Shown: piece by piece, positions 30,358 through 35,533 of the stretch | How the letters are laid out: every line of letters starts with the position of its first letter | Position numbering within the stretch: position 1 is the stretch's first letter | Origin: Pseudomonadota bacterium | GTDB lineage: Bacteria; Pseudomonadota; Alphaproteobacteria; Rhizobiales; Beijerinckiaceae | Direction: 5' to 3' | NCBI GenBank assembly: GCA_023423995.1 | Contig: JAFAEL010000163.1 | Coordinates: forward strand, 1-35,533 | Length of the DNA: 35,533 bases | Program-made: the position numbers and the translations under genes | The notes under the pieces: model-generated | Told to the model about the DNA's origin: nothing | Seen by the model: only the letters and a program-made list of their open reading frames with translations | Databases searched by the model: none

Positions 30358-31167
30358 TCAGATCGGGCACTCGGGGTTGAAGGCCGGTCGGCGCTTCTCG
30401 CGATGCGCGGCAAGGCCTTCCTTCACGTCGTCGCCGGCAAAGCCCAGGATCTCGAGTGCGGTGGAGACATCGAAGATCGGGCCGGCCTGCCGCAGCCAGT
30501 TGTTGAGAGAGTACTTGGTCCAACGGATCGCGCTCTGCGCCCCCGTCGCGAGTTCCGTGGCGACCTCCAGCGCGGTGTCCTGCAACTTGTCATCATCGAC
30601 ACAAAGGGAGACGAGACCGATCCGCTCGGCTTCCTCTCCGGTCAGCGGGCGGCACGTCAGGAGGTAGTATTTCGCCTTCGCCATGCCGCAGAGGAGCGGC
30701 CAGATGACCGCCGCGACGTCGCCCGCCGCGACGCCGAGCCGTGTGTGCCCGTCGACGATCTTCGCGGCTTTGCCGGCAATCGAGATGTCGGCAAGCAGTC
30801 CGACCACGAGGCCGGCGCCGACGGCCGGGCCGTTGATCGCAGAGATGATCGGCTTGTTGCAGTTGATGACGTTGTAGACGAGGTCCTTCGCCTCCTTCCA
30901 CGTCTTCATCCGCTCCGTCTGACTGTTGATGAGACCTTCGATCAGCGTGAAGTCGCCGCCCGCCGAGAAGGCGCGCCCGGCGCCCGTCACCAGCACGGCG
31001 CTGATATCCGGGTCCGCGTTGATGTCGCGCCAGATGTGGGTCAGCTGGGTGTGCGTCGCGGCATCGACCGAGTTGAAGGATTCGGGGCGGTTGAAGGTGA
31101 TCCGAAGGATCCGCTCTGCCGGGTAATCGATCTGCAGCCGGTCGTACTCGACGTAACGCGTGCTCAT
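30358..31167 (-). CDS. enoyl-CoA hydratase/isomerase (crotonase) family protein
   Basis: The 269-residue protein has the crotonase fold: [15 protein letters not shown], the oxyanion-hole segment [10 protein letters not shown], and the second oxyanion segment [20 protein letters not shown]. The two catalytic glutamates of classical hydratases are replaced. By alignment to rat crotonase motifs Val121 stands where Glu144 is expected and His141 (DGHTRLG) where Glu164 is expected. It may therefore be another type of crotonase (isomerase, hydrolase, lyase). It lies downstream of the HMG-CoA-lyase-like gene with a 62-bp gap and probably ends that operon. Confidence 0.88.
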   Translation of the reverse strand: MSTRYVEYDRLQIDYPAERILRITFNRPESFNSVDAATHTQLTHIWRDINADPDISAVLVTGAGRAFSAGGDFTLIEGLINSQTERMKTWKEAKDLVYNVINCNKPIISAINGPAVGAGLVVGLLADISIAGKAAKIVDGHTRLGVAAGDVAAVIWPLLCGMAKAKYYLLTCRPLTGEEAERIGLVSLCVDDDKLQDTALEVATELATGAQSAIRWTKYSLNNWLRQAGPIFDVSTALEILGFAGDDVKEGLAAHREKRRPAFNPECPI

Positions 31168-31229
31168 GGCGATGGTCCTCGGTAGATGATGGCTCCCCGG
31201 CGACAGGCCGGCGGGTGGCGGCTGATTTC

Positions 31230-32177
31230 TCAGCGTCGCGGGAGCGGTCCGCTATGCATCACGCGTCCGGCAAGCGGCCTCCCGATGATGCGCTCGGCCA
31301 TGCGTGCGGCCTCGATCAGACGCTCGAGATCGATCCCTGTCGCGATGCCCATTTCGTGCGCCATGAAGACCATGTCTTCCGTGCAGATGTTGCCCGCCGC
31401 CGCCCCCTGGCCGTGGCCGGCGAACGGGCAGCCGCCGAGCCCGGCAAGCGAGCCGTCGAAGAGCGTCACGCCCATCCGAAGCGCGGCATAGAAGCTGGCC
31501 GGTGCGGTGCCACGCGTATCATGGAGATGCAGCCCGATACGGGCATCCGGCAGCAGCTCTCGAACCGCCCCGATCCTGCGCTCGATGGAGAGCGGCGTAG
31601 CCCAGCCCACCGTGTCTGCGAGGTAGATCGCCGGCAGGGGAGCTCCGGCTTCCCGGCACAGCTCGGCGACCCACCGGACCTCGTCGAGCACGGCGGAGAT
31701 CGGCACCTCACCCTGCAGGTTGCAGCCGAAGGCGGTCATCACATAGGCGGCCTCGATCGCAATACCGGCCGTTTCATAGCGGGGCAGCCATCCGGCCTGA
31801 CGATGGCGCATCTCCTCGCGCGAGCAGCCGTTGTTCTGCCGGCTGAAGGGGTCGGATGCGTAGAAGAGGAGCTTGCCGGCGAGGTCGACCCCCGGTGCCG
31901 CCCTGGCCTGCTCGAAGCCGCGCTCGTTCAGCCACAATGCCGTGTGGCGCACGCCCGGCTTCTTGCGGATGCGCCCGAAAAGTTCGGCGGCGTCCGCCAT
32001 CTGCGGGACGAGCTTCGGATTGACGAAGGATGCGACCTGGATGTCCTTCAGACCGGTCTCGGTGAGGGCATCCACAAGCGCAACCCGCTCCTCGATCGGG
32101 TAGATCGTCTTCTCGAACTGGAAGCCCTCGCGCGGGCCCTCCTCGTGGATATCGATGCGGCCGGGAAGATCACTCAC
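31230..32177 (-). CDS. HMG-CoA-lyase-like DRE-TIM enzyme
   Basis: The protein has 315 residues. The TIM-barrel landmarks are HEEGPREGFQFEK, SFVNPKLVPQMADA, GLHLHDTRGTAP (metal-binding His pair) and GLGGCPFAGHGQGAAAGNICTED (active-site Cys loop). This places it with HMG-CoA lyases, which cleave 3-hydroxy-3-methylglutaryl-CoA and relatives. In classical enzymes the first motif is GPRDG with a metal-binding Asp; here it is Glu17 (REG). The GTG start overlaps the stop of the carboxylase alpha gene as GTGA, showing translational coupling. Confidence 0.88.
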   Translation of the reverse strand: MSDLPGRIDIHEEGPREGFQFEKTIYPIEERVALVDALTETGLKDIQVASFVNPKLVPQMADAAELFGRIRKKPGVRHTALWLNERGFEQARAAPGVDLAGKLLFYASDPFSRQNNGCSREEMRHRQAGWLPRYETAGIAIEAAYVMTAFGCNLQGEVPISAVLDEVRWVAELCREAGAPLPAIYLADTVGWATPLSIERRIGAVRELLPDARIGLHLHDTRGTAPASFYAALRMGVTLFDGSLAGLGGCPFAGHGQGAAAGNICTEDMVFMAHEMGIATGIDLERLIEAARMAERIIGRPLAGRVMHSGPLPRR

Positions 32178-34183
32178 GCGGCCGCATCCTCGACACGGGA
32201 GAGGACGAACACGACCTGATCGCGTTCGACATTCGCGTCCTGCCGGCAATGCACGGCAGTGACGACTCCCGCCCAGGGCGCCTGGATCGGGAGCTCCATC
32301 TTCATCGATTCCATCGTCGCTAGCCGCTGTCCGCCTGTCACGGGCGTGCCGGCCTCGACCTCGACTGCCACGATGCGGCCCATCATGGGGGCTCGGACGC
32401 GGCCGTCAGTCGAGGCCTCGGAGGCGAGGAGGTTGCCCGAGAGATGCGGCTCGACGCGGAAACGGACGCTCCGCCCGTCCGGAGCCACGAAGCCGACGCT
32501 CTCGTCCGCGACCGAGGACCGAAGGGCGCAGCTTCGTCCGTTCAGCACGCTCACCTGCCGGCCTGCCGCCTCGCCGGGTGCCACGGTGAAGCGCTCCTCA
32601 CCGATCCGTACGCCGAGCGAGCCGTTTGCCTCGCGTTGACCGAAGGTAGCCTCGAAGGACTGGTCGCCGGCGAGGAGGCGAAGCGAGGGGGAGAAGGCCA
32701 TGGTCGCGCCGCCGTCACCGAGGCGCCAACCAGTCAAGTCCGACCAGCCGGACCACGGGTCTGCGTTCTCGGCGCGACGCTTGCGCAGCCAGAGTGCGGC
32801 CGCGAGCGCGGCGTCCTCCGCAGTTGCGTTGCCGCCGGCCCCGGCTGTCTCGGTTTGCAGCAGCGCGTCGATCGAGCCCGTATGCACCTCGTTCCGGAGC
32901 ACGTCCGGGTCCGTCGCGAGGCGGAGCAGGAAGTCTCGGTTCGTCTCCAGCCCGAGCACGCCGGTCTCGGCGAGGGCCGACCGCAACGCAGCGTAGGCGC
33001 CGGCCCGGTCCGGCCCCGTCGCGATCAGCTTGGCGATCATGGGATCGTAGAAAGGCGTGACCTCCGCGCCCTCGTCGACGCCGGCATCCACCCGGATGCC
33101 GCCCGGCAGCCGCAGCCTTTCGACCGTCCCTGTCGACGGAAGGAAGCCGCGCGCAGTGTCCTCCGCATAGAGGCGCGCCTCGATCGCGCAGCCCGTGACC
33201 CTGATCTCGTCCTGGCGGGGGAGGGCGGCTTCGCCGACGGCCCGGAGTTGCAGTTCCACGAGGTCGAGGCCCGTCACCTCCTCGGTGACCGGGTGCTCGA
33301 CCTGGATGCGTGGGTTCACTTCGAGGAAGAATGCGCGCCGGCCCTGAACGATGAACTCGACCGTCCCGAGCCCGCCATATCGGACTGCTTCGCCGAGCCG
33401 GACGGCGTGGCCCAGGATCTCCTCGCGCAAGCCGACAGGAAGGCTCAGGACTGGGGCCTCCTCGAGGACCTTCTGGTGCCGGCGCTGCAGCGAGCATTCG
33501 CGGTCGAAGAGATGGATCACGCCCCCCCGGCCGTCACCGAGGATCTGGACCTCGATGTGTCGCGCCCGCGGCAGGAATTCCTCGACGATCAGCTCCGGGT
33601 TGCCGAAGGAGCTCTGCCCCTCTCGCATCGCGGCCTGGATCTCCTGCGCGGCATCCTCCAGGCTGGAGACGACCCGCATGCCTTTGCCGCCGCCGCCCGC
33701 GGCGGCCTTCAGCAGGACCGGAAGCTGCATCCCGCGGAGGGCTGACAGGATCTCGCTCGGGTCGCGGCTTGGCTGGATCGTCCCGGGCACGACCGGCACG
33801 CCCGCCTCGCGCGCGACGGCCTTGGCGGCGGCCTTGTCACCGAACTGGCGCAGCACCTCGGGCCGGGGGCCGATAAAGGCGATGCCCGCTTCCGCCAGCG
33901 CAGATGCGAGCGCAGGGTTCTCCGCCAGGAAGCCGTATCCGGGATGGACCGCATCGGCGCCCACGCGCCGCGCAGCCTCGACGATCCGCTCGATCTGCAG
34001 GTAGCTCGCCGAGGCCGGCGCGGGTCCGATCTCGATCGACTCGCCGATCTCGCGGACATGCAGCGCGTTCCGGTCCGCCTCCGAATGGACGCCGGCAACA
34101 CCGATGCCGAGTCTGCGGCAGGTGCGGGCGATCCGGCAGGCGATCTCGCCACGGTTGGCGATGAGGATCTTCTTGAAGGGCAT
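32174..34183 (-). CDS. acyl-CoA carboxylase alpha subunit (biotin carboxylase + biotin carrier)
   Basis: The 669-residue protein has three parts. The biotin carboxylase domain (about 1-445) includes KKILIANRGEIACRIARTCRRLG, the ATP-grasp glycine loop KAAAGGGGKGMRVV and EVNPRIQVEHPVTEEVTGLDLVE. A linker domain follows, then a C-terminal biotinyl domain with ESMKME, Lys628 being the biotin site. The build is that of methylcrotonyl-, geranyl- or propionyl-CoA carboxylase alpha subunits. The ATG at 34183 starts the family sequence; a longer frame to 34534 is shadow. It lies 14 bp after the beta subunit gene and overlaps the lyase gene. Confidence 0.93.
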   Translation of the reverse strand: MPFKKILIANRGEIACRIARTCRRLGIGVAGVHSEADRNALHVREIGESIEIGPAPASASYLQIERIVEAARRVGADAVHPGYGFLAENPALASALAEAGIAFIGPRPEVLRQFGDKAAAKAVAREAGVPVVPGTIQPSRDPSEILSALRGMQLPVLLKAAAGGGGKGMRVVSSLEDAAQEIQAAMREGQSSFGNPELIVEEFLPRARHIEVQILGDGRGGVIHLFDRECSLQRRHQKVLEEAPVLSLPVGLREEILGHAVRLGEAVRYGGLGTVEFIVQGRRAFFLEVNPRIQVEHPVTEEVTGLDLVELQLRAVGEAALPRQDEIRVTGCAIEARLYAEDTARGFLPSTGTVERLRLPGGIRVDAGVDEGAEVTPFYDPMIAKLIATGPDRAGAYAALRSALAETGVLGLETNRDFLLRLATDPDVLRNEVHTGSIDALLQTETAGAGGNATAEDAALAAALWLRKRRAENADPWSGWSDLTGWRLGDGGATMAFSPSLRLLAGDQSFEATFGQREANGSLGVRIGEERFTVAPGEAAGRQVSVLNGRSCALRSSVADESVGFVAPDGRSVRFRVEPHLSGNLLASEASTDGRVRAPMMGRIVAVEVEAGTPVTGGQRLATMESMKMELPIQAPWAGVVTAVHCRQDANVERDQVVFVLSRVEDAAA

Positions 34184-34197
34184 GCGTCGGCTCGGGC

Positions 34198-35533
34198 TCA
34201 CATCCGGAACACGCCGAAGCGCGTAGGCCGCTTTTCCGTGCGGGCGGCGAGGTCGAGGAGAAGCGTCATGACCTGGCGCGTCTCGCCGGGCTCGATGACG
34301 CCGTCGACCCAGAGGTTGCGCGCGAAGTTGTAGGCGTCGGCGAAGCGCTCGTATTCGCCCCGGATCGGCGCCTTGAACGCCTCTTCCTCCTCGGCAGACC
34401 AGGAGCCGCCCCGCGCCTCGACGTTCTGGCGCTTCACCATCGCAAGGGTCGTGGCGGCCTGCTCCGGTCCCATGATGGCCGCGCGGCCGTTCGGCCACAT
34501 GAACATCGCGGTCGGCTTGAAGGCCCTCCCGCACATCGCCAGGTAGCCGGCCCCGTAGGAGCCGCCGGTGATGATCGTGTATTTTGGCACGGAGGCCGAG
34601 CTCATCGCCGTGATGAACTTCGCGCCGGCCTTGGCGATGCCAGAGACCTCCGCCTCCCGGCCGACCATGAAGCCCGACACGTCAGCCAGGAAGAGGAGCG
34701 GCACGTCGCGCTTGCAGCACAGGTCGATGAAGTGGGTCGCCTTGAGGGCGGAGTCGGTGAACAGCACACCGGCATTCGCCAGGAGCCCGACCTGGAAGCC
34801 GCCGATCCTGGCGAAGGCCGTGATCAGCGTGGTGCCGTATTCGGCCTTGAACTCCTGGAGGCTGCCGTCGTCCACGAGCGCCTGGAGAACGGCCCGGGTG
34901 TCGGTCGGCTTGCGCGGATCGCGGCTGATCAGCTCGTAGATGCTGGCGGGATCGCGCTCTGGCCCCTGCGGCCGCGAGCGCGTCCAGCGCGAGGCAGGGC
35001 GGGCCGGCAGCTCGCCAACAAGGCGGCGGGTGATGGCGAGCGCGTGTGCGTCGTTCTCGGCAAGGTGGTCCGTGACGCCGCTCGTGCGGCTGTGCATCGC
35101 GGCGCCGCCGAGCTCCTCGGCTCCGGTCTGCTCGCCGGTCGCGGCCTGAACGAGCTGCGGCCCGCCGAGATACATGAAGCCCTGGCCGCGCACGATGACG
35201 ATCTCGTCGCAAAGCGCCGGGATGTAGGCGCCACCCGCCGTGCAGGCCCCGAGCACGACGGCGATCTGCGGGATGCCGTCTGCCGACATGCCGACCTGGT
35301 TGTGGAAGATCGAGCCGAACAGGCCCTCGTCCGGGAAGATGTTGGCCTGGTCCGGCAGGAAGGCCCCGCCGCTGTCGACAAGCGTGATGCAGGGCAGCTC
35401 GTTCTCCCAGGCGAAGCGCTGGGCCCTGACATGCTTCCGGCAGGTCATGCCGAAATAGGTGCCGCCCTTCACGGTCGCGTCGTTTGCGATGATCATGCAG
35501 GGGCGGCCCTGGATCGTGCCGACCCCCGTGACC
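34198..35533 (-). CDS. acyl-CoA carboxylase beta subunit (carboxyltransferase), 5' end beyond window
   Basis: The frame is open through the window edge, so about 444 residues are visible and perhaps 90 N-terminal ones are missing. Features are VTGVGTIQGRPCMIIANDATVKGGTY, the first crotonase-like half with LVDSGGAFLPDQ, and the second with GFMVGREAEVSGIAKAGAKFITAMSSASVPKYTIITGGSYGAG and WPNGRAAIMGPEQAA. It belongs to the methylcrotonyl/geranyl-CoA carboxylase beta group. The segment GYLAMCGRAF differs from the GNYGMCGRAY usual in methylcrotonyl-CoA carboxylases, so the substrate is left open. It is the first visible gene of the cluster. Confidence 0.92.
   Translation of the reverse strand, partial: VTGVGTIQGRPCMIIANDATVKGGTYFGMTCRKHVRAQRFAWENELPCITLVDSGGAFLPDQANIFPDEGLFGSIFHNQVGMSADGIPQIAVVLGACTAGGAYIPALCDEIVIVRGQGFMYLGGPQLVQAATGEQTGAEELGGAAMHSRTSGVTDHLAENDAHALAITRRLVGELPARPASRWTRSRPQGPERDPASIYELISRDPRKPTDTRAVLQALVDDGSLQEFKAEYGTTLITAFARIGGFQVGLLANAGVLFTDSALKATHFIDLCCKRDVPLLFLADVSGFMVGREAEVSGIAKAGAKFITAMSSASVPKYTIITGGSYGAGYLAMCGRAFKPTAMFMWPNGRAAIMGPEQAATTLAMVKRQNVEARGGSWSAEEEEAFKAPIRGEYERFADAYNFARNLWVDGVIEPGETRQVMTLLLDLAARTEKRPTRFGVFRM

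Noticed and set aside
30174..30380. Small plus-strand frame starting at TTG after the IS remnant
   Set aside because: It is the run-on of the transposase reading frame and has no independent features.
34184..34534. N-terminal extension of the carboxylase alpha subunit
   Set aside because: It overlaps the conserved end of the beta subunit gene; family sequence begins at 34183.

Overview
The window reads as a chromosomal segment of a GC-rich alphaproteobacterium, most likely Hyphomicrobiales (Rhizobiales). The signs are an F1 ATP synthase operon in the order atpH-A-G-D-C without the F0 genes, an alpha-type SspB, the block thyA-folA-hflK-hflC-DUF2065-degP/Q, DUF982 and DUF1236 proteins, and palindromic REP-like repeats. 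The genus cannot be fixed from the sequence alone. No rRNA, tRNA or CRISPR array was seen.

Layout. 1-456: 3' part of a 2H-phosphoesterase (2'-5' RNA ligase-like) gene. 491-5581: atpHAGDC on the minus strand, with an inverted pair of REP-like palindromes in the atpG/atpA gap and another in the atpC/atpD gap. 5809-6180: a small secreted protein. 6210-7988: ilvB, preceded by a leader peptide with an Ile-Leu-Ile-Val run and an intrinsic terminator, the layout of a translation-coupled attenuator; ilvN is not adjacent. 8211-8378: an unaccompanied 55-residue Flp pilin gene with CtrA-type TTAACCAT boxes and a Shine-Dalgarno hairpin. 8510-11876: EamA transporter, miaA, serB, DUF421 protein. 11914-17788: thyA, GNAT acetyltransferase, folA, hflK, hflC, DUF2065, HtrA protease, all minus strand and nearly contiguous. 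18039-24993: sspB, cytochrome P450, fumC, DUF982, EamA transporter, PLP decarboxylase, DUF1236 protein.

25233-30200 is more accessory. It has a small secreted protein, a ferric-reductase-like flavohemoprotein, a VIT-family membrane protein and a truncated L,D-transpeptidase beside an intact YafK-like lipoprotein. A decayed thiol-redox locus follows: a DsbD-gamma fragment and a DsbA-like pseudogene, cut by the C-terminal remnant of an IS3-family transposase. 30358-35533 is a catabolic cluster transcribed on the minus strand: acyl-CoA carboxylase beta and alpha (biotin) subunits, an HMG-CoA-lyase-like enzyme and a crotonase-fold enzyme. It resembles a leucine/isoprenoid (liu/atu) route, but two of its enzymes carry non-canonical active-site residues, so the substrate is open.

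The most notable signals are regulatory and easily missed: the ilvB attenuator with its 16-codon leader, and the short pilin gene with CtrA boxes and a sequestered ribosome-binding site. No clearly new multi-gene system was found. The least ordinary gene set is the acyl-CoA carboxylase cluster at the right edge.
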